A stretch of 64,000 bases of DNA. Origin: an uncultured Gelidibacter sp. GTDB taxonomy: Bacteria > Bacteroidota > Bacteroidia > Flavobacteriales > Flavobacteriaceae. This document shows positions 34,862 through 43,461 of this stretch, piece after piece. Numbering within the stretch: the first letter of the stretch is position 1; each line of letters opens with the position of its first letter. The translations under genes and the position numbers were made by a program. The notes under the pieces are model-generated. The model did not search any database, was not told where the DNA came from, and saw only the letters and a list, made by a program, of their open reading frames with translations. The DNA is taken from positions 310,001-374,000 of the forward strand of contig NZ_CANMTE010000004.1 of assembly GCF_947500795.1 (NCBI RefSeq), in the 5' to 3' direction.

Positions 34862-36313
34862 TTATTTTTTAGCAACGATAATCGTCATATATGACGGTAA
34901 GTTGCCACTATTAGCTTTAACAGTATACGTTAATACGCCGCTATCGCTAATTTGAACATTCTCAAATTTTGTAGTATCATACCATGTAATGAAAAAATTC
35001 AATTGGCTGCTTGGTACCACTGGAAGGGCAGCTGTAGCGCTTGGATTTTGAACCATTGGAGAACCTTGAGCTTGGTACATTGCGTAAACATTTACACTAC
35101 CAAAAGTTTGCCCTGAAGGAACTTGGTTTTGATTTGTATACACAGGCACTGGAGGCAAGTATAAGTAAGTTGGCACTGAAGTACCAGAGTCTCCTTTAGG
35201 ACCCTGTGGACCTTCTGGACCTTGTGGACCTGCTGGACCTGCTGGACCTGCTGGACCTTCATCACCTCTTTGCCCCTGAATTCCCTCTGGTCCTACTGGA
35301 CCTTCCAAACCTTGAGGACCCGCTGGGCCTTCAATACCTTCTGCTCCAACTGGACCTGCTGGACCTTGCGCACCAATTGGACCACGTGGTCCTGCTGGAC
35401 CTTCTGGACCTGCTATTCCTGCTGGACCTGCTGGACCTGCTAATCCTCTAGGACCTGCTGGGCCGGCTGGGCCAACGGCACCTGTAATACCTTGAATTCC
35501 TCTTGGTCCTTCTGGACCTTCTTGACCTTCTGGACCTACAGCCCCTACATCTCCTTTTTCTCCTTTTGGACCTTGAGGACCTGTTTCGCCTTGTGGACCT
35601 GTTAGACCAGTTGGGCCTATTGCTCCAGTATCACCTTTAACACCTTTCAATCCCATTGGACCTTGTGGACCCGCTGGACCAACTGGACCTTGAACTCCTG
35701 GATCTCCTTTGTCTCCCTTAGGACCTTGGATGCTTACGGTAACAGAACTGTTATTTTCGTTTGTAAATGTGAACGTCCCATCATTGTTATCAACAAGGTT
35801 CGTTACACTTTGGAAATTTTGAATAATTGTCTTTAGATCAATTTTTGTAAGATTTTCATCCTCATCCATATATTCTAAAGTAAAGCCGTCTGCATTTAGA
35901 CGTAACATTGTAAGCGTTTGAAGACTCGCATCTCCAATAACTTGAACGTCGCCATTCGCATCAATACGTATAAATTGATTGTTTACAACATCCCAAAGAA
36001 CAACGTTGTCTGGCAAAGTCATCTCTGTACTTGTAGCCAATTTGTTCCAACGTCCTTGGCTCCAGTAATAATAACCAGGTGTTACTGCGTTGCTGTTACT
36101 CGTATTGTATACAAGTAAACTCTCAACATTACCTCCAGTGATGGTCACTTGATCGGTAACGCCTGTTAACGCTATCTGAGGAATTAATACCCCTCTATCT
36201 GATGATTTTATTTCTAATTGAGTTGAAGGATTAGGCACATCTGTACCAATACCAACCTGTGCAAAAATAAAATTACCCGTAAGTAAAGTAATTAGTAGTA
36301 ATAGTTTTTTCAT
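34862..36313 (-). CDS. Collagen-like triple-helix surface protein
   Basis: Exported protein of 483 residues. After a signal peptide (to FIFAQ) comes a tail-fibre-type head [27 protein letters not shown] and [12 protein letters not shown], common in Bacteroidota surface proteins. Then 60 uninterrupted Gly-X-Y triplets (180 residues) rich in GPA, GPQ and GPE and in charged GDK/GEK motifs, and a C-terminal beta domain of about 100 residues ([21 protein letters not shown]). It should form a trimeric collagen-like stalk. No T9SS sorting domain is visible, so the route to the surface is unclear. It lies upstream of the T9SS trio but 194 bases away. Confidence 0.9.
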   Translation of the reverse strand: MKKLLLLITLLTGNFIFAQVGIGTDVPNPSTQLEIKSSDRGVLIPQIALTGVTDQVTITGGNVESLLVYNTSNSNAVTPGYYYWSQGRWNKLATSTEMTLPDNVVLWDVVNNQFIRIDANGDVQVIGDASLQTLTMLRLNADGFTLEYMDEDENLTKIDLKTIIQNFQSVTNLVDNNDGTFTFTNENNSSVTVSIQGPKGDKGDPGVQGPVGPAGPQGPMGLKGVKGDTGAIGPTGLTGPQGETGPQGPKGEKGDVGAVGPEGQEGPEGPRGIQGITGAVGPAGPAGPRGLAGPAGPAGIAGPEGPAGPRGPIGAQGPAGPVGAEGIEGPAGPQGLEGPVGPEGIQGQRGDEGPAGPAGPAGPQGPEGPQGPKGDSGTSVPTYLYLPPVPVYTNQNQVPSGQTFGSVNVYAMYQAQGSPMVQNPSATAALPVVPSSQLNFFITWYDTTKFENVQISDSGVLTYTVKANSGNLPSYMTIIVAKK

Positions 36314-36788
36314 AATTAATTAATGTGAGAGCTGTTCTTATTTAGTTTTTGTTGAATAGATTAATTTTAAAATTCCTTTAAATCAAGCTTTTGTAGTAAA
36401 ATACTGAACAAAGAATATTCGTCAAAAATATATTGAAAATCATGCGAAAACAAGCGTTCTGTTAAAAATAAATTAAAAATTTTAACATAATTAATACAAT
36501 AAAATCACAACAACCTGACTATCAACACTTTAAAATATATTATTGTTTAAGTCAATTCTCATTTAATTAAACAAATGAACTCCTTTGACAGGGCAAATTT
36601 AGTGTTTAGACCAATTTACATTGCTCTATACGCTAAAAAACAGAACTCAAAAGAAAACAATCGTCAAAAATTATTTCTACAGAGCTCACGATTCCATGGG
36701 TTGGAAAGAATGTGGTATGTTTCATTTATCGTCCTTACCCTTAATACGATAATTATTTTTAAAAGATTAATTTTATAGAAAAAAGTAG
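36314..36788. other. Intergenic region between collagen-like and antiporter genes
   Basis: 475 A+T-rich bases between divergent genes. A 67-codon frame at 36575-36778 has no recognisable features and was not accepted. No clear promoter element or hairpin was found. Confidence 0.5.
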
Positions 36789-38645
36789 ATGAGTGGAAAT
36801 ATTCTTTTAGAAGCCATAATTTTTCTTGCCGGTGGTGTCATTTGTGTAGCGATTGCCAAAAAGATCGGACTCAGTTCCATAATTGGCTATTTATTAGCAG
36901 GGATGATGATTGGCCCGTTTATACTTGGGTTCATGAAACATGAGGGCGAAGAAATTTTAGCCTTTGCGGAATTTGGTGTGGTGATGATGCTTTTCCTTAT
37001 TGGTTTAGAAATAGAACCCAAGAGCTTTTGGAAAATGAGAAAATCCATATTAGGACTGGGGTCAATGCAAGTTATTGGGACCATGGCACTCACCTTTATA
37101 ATTTGCCACTTTATGGGTCTGGAATGGAAAATGGCCCTTACCGCAGCAATGGCGGTAGCACTTTCGTCCACTGCCATAACTCTTCAAACCAATAAGGAAA
37201 AGGGCTTAATGAAAACCACTTACGGTGCATCGTCATTTTCAATTTTATTATTTCAGGATATTATGGTCATCGTCATGATAGCCGCCCTACCCTTATTATC
37301 CAATGTGCCCGAAGAATCATTAACTGAAGAAGGCGTCGCTGCTTCATCCGCCAACCTCCTTGACAGTTTACCTTTGGCCTTACACGCCTTAGCTATTTTT
37401 GTCCCTATCGTACTTATTATTTTGTCAGGACGCTATTTGATTGTGCCTATGTTACGGTTGGTAGCTCAAACTGGCGTAAGGGAATTATTGGTGGCTTCAG
37501 CCTTATTGATCGTTTTTTCAATTTCATTTTTAATGGAATTGGCAGGCTTGAGTCCAGCATTGGGAGCCTTCCTAGGCGGTGTGGTATTGGCGTCCAGCGA
37601 ATTTAAACATGAACTTGAAAGTTCTCTCGATCCTTTTAAGGGCCTGCTTCTGGGATTATTTTTTATGGCCGTCGGCGCTTCGATTAATTTTTTGGTGATT
37701 GCCGATCAACCTGTATTAATCGTTAGCCTAGTTTTTGCTGTCATTTTAGTGAAAGCAGTAATTCTGTTTATTGTAGGTTGGATTTATAAACTGAAAATAG
37801 ACCAGCGCATGTTATTGGTGGTAGGTTTATCCCAAATTGGTGAATTTGCCTTTGTCCTTCTATCCTTCGCGTTTCAACTAAATATTTTCTCACAGGAGGA
37901 ACATGATATTCTTCTTGTAGTAACAGCACTAACAATGACCTTAACGCCCATTTTATGGATGATTAATGAACGCTTATTCTTACCTAAAATCGGCACCAAG
38001 GAATCGCAAAAATCTTCGGATAAAATTGAAAAACATCATAAAATTATTCTCTTAGGATTTGGACATTTTGGAAGCACTATAGGCCGATTTTTACGTGCGC
38101 ACGGCATTGAAGCCACCGTCATTGACTCCAACTCAAATCATGTAGATTATTTAAGAACTATGGGATTTGATGTTCTTTATGGCGATGTGTCGCGTATTGA
38201 TTTGCTTGAGTCCGCGGGAATTGCAGAAGCCGATTTTTTAATCTCGGCTATTGACGGCCCGGATGTGAGTCTGCATTTAATGAAGAAACTAAAGAAGAAA
38301 TATCCCAAATTAAAACTCATCGTTCGCGCAAAAAACAGCTTTGATGCCTACGATTTTTATAACTTAGGAGTAGATCACATCTACCGTGAATCGTTTGCCA
38401 CATCTGTAAAGTTAGCGAGTGATTTACTTTACAATATGGGATTCGATAAAAAAGCGACGGAAGAGCAAGCTGAGAAATTCATTCAATTGGATATGGAAAG
38501 TTTTGAACGACTTGCCAAAACATCCGCTACGGGAAAAGAATACATCTTTAAGGCTCGTGAAGAAATGGAGATGCAAGAAGAAATTTTACAGGGTGCATTT
38601 AACTTACGGAGTAGCGCCATTGACAGCCATAAAAGAGAGTCCTAA
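36789..38645 (+). CDS. KefB/KefC-type CPA2 potassium:proton antiporter
   Basis: Monovalent cation:proton antiporter-2 family member, 618 residues. The first 390 hold about 12 hydrophobic helices with the exchanger motifs IGLSSIIGYLLAGMMIGPF, ALSSTAITLQ and SPALGAFLGGVVLASSEFKHE. A cytoplasmic RCK/TrkA-N domain follows (HHKIILLGFGHFGSTIGRFLRAHGIE, VIDSNSNHVDYL, YGDVSRIDLLESAGI), which binds NAD(H) or a nucleotide to gate transport. No KefF/KefG ancillary gene adjoins it. Its role is pH or electrophile-stress homeostasis by family. Confidence 0.92.
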   Translation: MSGNILLEAIIFLAGGVICVAIAKKIGLSSIIGYLLAGMMIGPFILGFMKHEGEEILAFAEFGVVMMLFLIGLEIEPKSFWKMRKSILGLGSMQVIGTMALTFIICHFMGLEWKMALTAAMAVALSSTAITLQTNKEKGLMKTTYGASSFSILLFQDIMVIVMIAALPLLSNVPEESLTEEGVAASSANLLDSLPLALHALAIFVPIVLIILSGRYLIVPMLRLVAQTGVRELLVASALLIVFSISFLMELAGLSPALGAFLGGVVLASSEFKHELESSLDPFKGLLLGLFFMAVGASINFLVIADQPVLIVSLVFAVILVKAVILFIVGWIYKLKIDQRMLLVVGLSQIGEFAFVLLSFAFQLNIFSQEEHDILLVVTALTMTLTPILWMINERLFLPKIGTKESQKSSDKIEKHHKIILLGFGHFGSTIGRFLRAHGIEATVIDSNSNHVDYLRTMGFDVLYGDVSRIDLLESAGIAEADFLISAIDGPDVSLHLMKKLKKKYPKLKLIVRAKNSFDAYDFYNLGVDHIYRESFATSVKLASDLLYNMGFDKKATEEQAEKFIQLDMESFERLAKTSATGKEYIFKAREEMEMQEEILQGAFNLRSSAIDSHKRES

Positions 38646-38660
38646 AAAAATGATTCTAAA

Positions 38661-38692
38661 AAAAACATCCTTCTTGTCAATGAAGAAGGATG
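38661..38692 (-). terminator. Rho-independent terminator of the Gfo/Idh gene
   Basis: CATCCTTCTT (38666-38675) pairs with AAGAAGGATG (38683-38692). On the minus strand a run of T follows, so it serves the gene ending at 38733; it also sits 20 bases after the antiporter stop and may act in both directions. Confidence 0.75.
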
Positions 38693-38732
38693 CTTAAAAT
38701 ATTTAAAAAATTCGAAAGTTAAATTCCTATTG

Positions 38733-40148
38733 TTAATCCGCTAAGAGGACATTTGTAGTTCCACCACCAGTCAAGCTGATATCTACAGGCGCATTCGTTT
38801 TCCAATGCCCTCGTGTAAAATCTGGCACATCAATAGAGTTAGAACGATTTGCTACAGATTGCTCACTTAGAGGCGTCACGGCACTCCATAATGCCGCGTC
38901 ATACACGTCTTGATCTAATGGAAGTCCGTTACGCAAACAGTCAATTAAGCGCCAGTCCATAATAAAGTCCATACCGCCATGACCACCAACGCGCTTGGCA
39001 AGATCACCTACTTTTTTTACAATTTCTGGGGTGTATTTTTCTTCCACCGCTTTATATTCTTGCTCGTTTAACCACGAGTGTCCTTTCGAAATTTTTCCCG
39101 GTTCTGGATATTTTTGAGCAAAACCTTCCGTACCGCTTACCATATGAATTCGCGAATAAGGTCTTGGCGAACTCACATCATGCTGCATCATCATACTTCT
39201 ACCATTCTTTGTTTTAATGATGGTCGTGTTCATATTTCCTCTAAAATTAGCGTTTTTAAATTCGCTGAAAAAAGGATCTTCCCCAGCCAATTTGGTGGCT
39301 CGTTTATGCATCGAAAAATCGGCACTTGAAAGCGATGTTAAATAATCCATTTGATCACCTCTATTCACATTCATAATCTGACAAATTGGACCTAATCCGT
39401 GCGTAGCATAAAGATTTCCGTCGCGACCAATGTTTTCCTTTAAACGCCACATATCTTCGTAACCGTTTTTATCAAAATTTAAATCCACCAAATCATGGAT
39501 GTAAGCACCTTCACCATGTACAATATCACCAAAATACCCTTGGCGCGCCATGTTAAGTGTCAATAATTCGAAAAAGTCATAACAACAATTTTCAAGCATC
39601 ATACAATGCATCTTGGTACGCTCTGAAGTTTCCACCAATTCCCAGCACTCATCAATCGTTTTTGCTGCTGGCACCTCCACGGCCACATGACGTCCCGCAT
39701 TCATCCCATATACGGCCATAGGCACGTGCAAATCCCACGGTGTAGCAATATAAATCAAGTCTAAGTCTTCAGTGTCGATCATTTGTTTCCAAGCATCTTC
39801 ACTGCCACTATAAACTTTCGGGTTGTGTTTTGTACCATCTAAAAGTTTCTTGGCATATTCAGCTTGTTTAGGTCGTAAGTCACACAAGGCTTTTATTTCC
39901 ACACCGTCTATATAACTCATTCTTTTAACTGCCGATGGGCCTCGCATTCCCAAACCGATAAAGCCAATCTTTACGGTTTCAATTTTAGGCGCGGCGTAGC
40001 CTGACATGTTAAAACGAGAAGTCCCCATGTTTGGTGGGACTATAATTCCCGAAGTGGAACTGCAGCTTACGAATCCGCCAGTTGCAACACCCAGTCCTGC
40101 TAATCCAGTTAGCTTTAAAAAATTTCTTCTGTTATTTGAATTACTCAT
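38733..40148 (-). CDS. Tat-exported Gfo/Idh/MocA oxidoreductase, GH109-like
   Basis: 471-residue NAD-binding protein with a twin-arginine signal (NRRNFLKLTGLAGLG) followed by a Cys that may be lipidated (FVSC). The Rossmann motif is KIGFIGLGMRGPSAVKRM; further segments are ALCDLRPKQ, IYIATPWDLH, GRHVAVEVPAAKTIDECW and ENCCYDFFELLTLNMARQG. The last is characteristic of GH109 glycosidases, which use NAD in an oxidation-elimination mechanism on alpha-N-acetylgalactosaminides. Assignment to GH109 rests on memory of this signature; a different sugar-acting Gfo/Idh enzyme is possible. Tat export fits a pre-bound NAD cofactor. Confidence 0.82.
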   Translation of the reverse strand: MSNSNNRRNFLKLTGLAGLGVATGGFVSCSSTSGIIVPPNMGTSRFNMSGYAAPKIETVKIGFIGLGMRGPSAVKRMSYIDGVEIKALCDLRPKQAEYAKKLLDGTKHNPKVYSGSEDAWKQMIDTEDLDLIYIATPWDLHVPMAVYGMNAGRHVAVEVPAAKTIDECWELVETSERTKMHCMMLENCCYDFFELLTLNMARQGYFGDIVHGEGAYIHDLVDLNFDKNGYEDMWRLKENIGRDGNLYATHGLGPICQIMNVNRGDQMDYLTSLSSADFSMHKRATKLAGEDPFFSEFKNANFRGNMNTTIIKTKNGRSMMMQHDVSSPRPYSRIHMVSGTEGFAQKYPEPGKISKGHSWLNEQEYKAVEEKYTPEIVKKVGDLAKRVGGHGGMDFIMDWRLIDCLRNGLPLDQDVYDAALWSAVTPLSEQSVANRSNSIDVPDFTRGHWKTNAPVDISLTGGGTTNVLLAD

Positions 40149-40691
40149 TGTTTAGGTATTAGTTGTATATCAATTTCTAACTTCAAAAATCATTAGAAAA
40201 AAATTGACAATTCAATAACCAAAATGAGCGATTATGAAGGTCAGACACTAATGACTTAACCTATAAAGATATTCCGTTTATTGAAAATGGCAAAAGTTAT
40301 TTAGAATAAAAATCCACTTGCACTCTAATGTGGAAGCTTGCACCACAGTGAAGTGATGACTCTCAAGTGGATACTTGAATCGTCGAAAAAACAATCAAAA
40401 AAAAATGCCTCTACATCCAAAAGGGCGTAAAGGCATTTTATTATTTATAATCATTTAGTGTCCAGCAAAAACCAATTTTAAATTATCAAACCCAATTAAA
40501 GTAAGGGACATTGGATAATTTTCGAAATGGGACTTTGCTTTTTTAAAATTATTTCTACCGAGATTGAATGGGAGATTGCAATTTAAATTACCGCTGTTTG
40601 TTATTTAGTTTCAAGCAAATCTTTATTCTTGATTCTAGAAGCGAAGCGGACTTGATTCTTTTTCGTCCAACAATGATTTATAAATTAAAAC
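40149..40691. other. Intergenic region with terminator
   Basis: 543 bases between two minus-strand genes. Only the hairpin at 40402-40439 stands out. The 250 bases from it to the stop of the peptidase gene hold no credible gene. Confidence 0.5.
40402..40439 (-). terminator. Terminator-like hairpin
   Basis: AAAATGCCT (40402-40410) and AGGCATTTT (40431-40439) form a stem; reading the minus strand, a run of nine T follows. It lies 252 bases after the peptidase stop, so the peptidase message may have a long 3' end or the hairpin belongs to an unseen short transcript. Confidence 0.65.
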
Positions 40692-42620
40692 TTACAATTT
40701 ATTCCAAGTATCATTTAACATATTGACATCTGCCAACATTTTATTCGGATCTAATACGACGCGTTGCACGCTTTTAGTCGTTTTTAATAAATGGCTCCAC
40801 GTATTTCCACGCTGCCAAATTTCAACTGGAAGTCTAACATTTTCGGTAGTATTATCTGAATAAATCACCTGAAGTTCTACAGGCATCGGAATTTCTCCAG
40901 TATTCTCAACAGTAATCAAATAGTTCCCTTGATATTCCTCCACGGAAGCAATTCCCATGTCAATGTTACCATTCCCATAAAACCATCCTTTCCAGAAATA
41001 CGACAAGTTTTCACCAGATACATTTTCCATATGATTGAAAAAGTCATTAGGCTGTGGGTGTTTAAAGGCCCAATGGCGGATATAACTATTAAAAGCATTA
41101 TCAAAGCGCTCAGGTCCTAAAATGTACTCGCGAAGCATAAATAAGCCAGATGCCGGTTTGTAATAGGCAGTATAAGCCAAGTTTCTTGCATTGGCAACAT
41201 CTGGAGCGGTATCAATACCTTCACGTTTTTCGTAAGTTAAATAATTTACCAAATTACGCGGCTTGTCTATTGAGGTGGAAAATTCACCCTTATTGAATGC
41301 TGCCGTACTGTAATGGTTGATAAATGTATTAAAACCTTCGTCCATCCACGGATAAAGACGCTCATTACTTCCCACAATCATCGGGAACCAATTGTGTCCA
41401 AACTCATGGTCTGTAACGCCCCATAAATCTGAGCCTACACTTTGATAATGACAAAAACTAACCCCAGGATATTCCATTCCGCCCACACTTGCCGCTACGT
41501 TAATGGCATTGTAATATGGATAAGGAAAGTAAGTGGTTGAATAAAATTCTACCGACGCTTTTGTAAATTCCGTTGAACGCGTCCAAGCTGCCTTACCTGC
41601 ACTTTCTTTAGGATATACGGATTGCGCCATCCCTGTTTTGCCGTTACCAAGATTCATACGTGCAGCATCCCAAATAAATGCTTTTGATGAAGCCCAAGCC
41701 ACATCACGCGTATTTTCCATTTTATAATGCCAGGTCAGCGTGCCGTTTGGTTTTGCTTGCGACGCAGGTTTGCCTACCTCATCAGGCTTGATAATATAAA
41801 CGGTTTCATCGCTCTTTTCTGCTTTTGCAAAACGCTCTTGTTGCGTTTTTGTAAGCACCTCTTTCGGATTTTGTAAAACCCCAGAACACACCACCGTGTG
41901 ATTTGCCGGAGCCGTAATTTTTACATCAAAAGTTCCGTATTCGCAATAGAACTCCCCTGCTCCTAAATACGGTTCTGTATTCCAACCCGTAACATCATCA
42001 AAAACCGCTACACGTGGATACCATTGTGCAAGTGCGTAAATAGTTCCGGCTTCAGTTTCCAATCGGCCCATACGGTCCATCCCTTCTACAGGAACTTTGA
42101 ATTTAAAGTCCATACCAATGGTCACTTTTCCTCCATTGGCAGCCAAAGGTTTGTCAAGAAAAAGTTGCATGCGGGTATCGGTCACTAAGTATTTTGAAGA
42201 GGTTCCTGTTGCCGTTTTAGCAGACACATTGTTCAATTCAAATCCGCCTTCAACATCACCAGCATAACGGCTTCCTAAGACAGAGGTCGTTAAGGTGCCT
42301 CTTGAAGTTTCCGTAAAACGGTTTTGTTCCAAATACAGCCAAATAAACTCTAAAGCTTCTGGGCTGTTGTTGGTATAATCAATGGTAACGGTACCAGAAA
42401 CGGTATGATTTTTATCGTCTAAGGCCACATCTAAATTATAATCGGCTGAATTTTGCCAATATTCTGGACCAGGTTTGCCTGATGCCGTTCGATAGATATT
42501 GCCTTGGCGATAAGACACATTGTCAAATAAATGCTGATTGTTCTTTACTGCTTCTTGAGCAACTACAGACAAGGAAAAAGCGAATAACATGAGCAACATG
42601 CTATTTTTTAAATACTTCAT
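40692..42620 (-). CDS. M1-family metallopeptidase
   Basis: Secreted zinc aminopeptidase of 642 residues with a signal peptide (to VVAQ). The zinc site is HEFGH (H405, E406, H409) with the third ligand E428, giving the M1 spacing HExxH-x18-E. GGMEYPG (380-386) stands in for the exopeptidase GAMEN motif. The N-terminal beta domain (VSGTVTIDYTNNSPEALEFIWLYLEQN) and a long C-terminal region fit the Bacteroidota M1 group often described as leukotriene-A4-hydrolase-like. Monocistronic. Confidence 0.9.
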   Translation of the reverse strand: MKYLKNSMLLMLFAFSLSVVAQEAVKNNQHLFDNVSYRQGNIYRTASGKPGPEYWQNSADYNLDVALDDKNHTVSGTVTIDYTNNSPEALEFIWLYLEQNRFTETSRGTLTTSVLGSRYAGDVEGGFELNNVSAKTATGTSSKYLVTDTRMQLFLDKPLAANGGKVTIGMDFKFKVPVEGMDRMGRLETEAGTIYALAQWYPRVAVFDDVTGWNTEPYLGAGEFYCEYGTFDVKITAPANHTVVCSGVLQNPKEVLTKTQQERFAKAEKSDETVYIIKPDEVGKPASQAKPNGTLTWHYKMENTRDVAWASSKAFIWDAARMNLGNGKTGMAQSVYPKESAGKAAWTRSTEFTKASVEFYSTTYFPYPYYNAINVAASVGGMEYPGVSFCHYQSVGSDLWGVTDHEFGHNWFPMIVGSNERLYPWMDEGFNTFINHYSTAAFNKGEFSTSIDKPRNLVNYLTYEKREGIDTAPDVANARNLAYTAYYKPASGLFMLREYILGPERFDNAFNSYIRHWAFKHPQPNDFFNHMENVSGENLSYFWKGWFYGNGNIDMGIASVEEYQGNYLITVENTGEIPMPVELQVIYSDNTTENVRLPVEIWQRGNTWSHLLKTTKSVQRVVLDPNKMLADVNMLNDTWNKL

Positions 42621-42896
42621 AATTAAAAATTTAATGATAGGAATGCGAATATACTAATTAGAACGAAAGAAAACAGGCGCTACGCTTGCTTGAGGATGAG
42701 TTTATGGATTATTTAACATCCTGATTTCAATCGCCAACAAATGTTTAAACTTGAGCGTATTTTAAATTCCTAAGATTAACAATAACCCATTCCAATCATC
42801 TACACACAACATGTTTACAAAATAAAATCCGCCGCCAATCCATTTGTAAAACTTTAACAATTCGTTAAAAAAACAGAAGGGTGTTCATAAATTCAC

Positions 42897-42904
42897 TAAT
42901 TTTG
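42897..42904 (+). promoter_or_regulatory. -7 promoter element of the copper island
   Basis: TAATTTTG fits TAnnTTTG and lies six bases before the ATG at 42911, so the first message of the island would be nearly leaderless. This also rejects the longer frame beginning at 42881. Confidence 0.55.
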
Positions 42905-42910
42905 CAACGT

Positions 42911-43330
42911 ATGAAACAATTTTTACAAAAATCAATGGCTTTTTTTATGGCATCTGTCGTTCTGATGACGACATCGTCATTTGCTGTTGATTTGCATTAT
43001 TGTGGAGATACAATGGTCGATTTTTCATTTATGCAGCAAGTTGAAACTTGTGGCATGGAAAAACTGCCGGTCAGTACAAGTTGTGAAAATCCAGAACTTG
43101 CTGTAAAATCATGTTGTACCGACAAACAAATTGTTAAGGAAGGTCAAGATGATCTTAAAGTGTCTTTCGATACCTTAACGCTCGAGCAACAAGTTTTCAT
43201 TACCTCATTTACGTATTCTTATATCAGTCTGTTTAAAGGAACTGAATCTAACAGTGTTCCTTTTGTAGATTATGCGCCCCCCTTTATTGAACGGGATGTG
43301 CAAGTGCTGCACCAGACTTTCTTAATTTGA
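42911..43330 (+). CDS. HYC_CC_PP family protein
   Basis: Small exported protein of 139 residues. It carries the three motifs that name the family: HYCGD (residues about 29-33), a later SCC, and the APPF near the C terminus. A signal-anchor or signal peptide (KSMAFFMASVVLMTTSSFA) precedes them. The function is unknown; the conserved cysteines and histidine suggest metal binding and such genes sit next to CusA/CzcA-type pumps, as here. The frame opens at 42881, but the promoter element at 42897 makes ATG 42911 the start. Confidence 0.85.
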   Translation: MKQFLQKSMAFFMASVVLMTTSSFAVDLHYCGDTMVDFSFMQQVETCGMEKLPVSTSCENPELAVKSCCTDKQIVKEGQDDLKVSFDTLTLEQQVFITSFTYSYISLFKGTESNSVPFVDYAPPFIERDVQVLHQTFLI

Positions 43331-43342
43331 TTTATTAGTCAG

Positions 43343-43360
43343 TCCTGATCTATATCAGGA
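43343..43360. promoter_or_regulatory. Perfect palindrome upstream of cusA
   Basis: TCCTGAT-CTAT-ATCAGGA: 7-base arms with a four-base centre, containing TGAT-N4-ATCA, the layout of Crp/Fnr-type operators. It lies 102 bases before the cusA ATG, between HYC_CC_PP and cusA. It could instead be a small RNA hairpin. Confidence 0.5.
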
Positions 43361-43461
43361 AAACAAGCCCTACGTCATTACCGTTTTGGGCACGTTTTGT
43401 TAACCCTATTTCAATAGTTTTAACTTAACCGCTTTGTTTAACTGTCTAATAATTACCACTC

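Noticed and set aside
35206..35451. Antisense frames rich in Leu/Asp or Trp/Thr opposite the collagen-like gene
   Set aside because: They are the complement of Gly-Pro codon repeats; no start signals and no family features.
36575..36778. 67-codon frame before the antiporter gene
   Set aside because: No recognisable domain, secretion signal or promoter core, and normal for A+T-rich spacer DNA.
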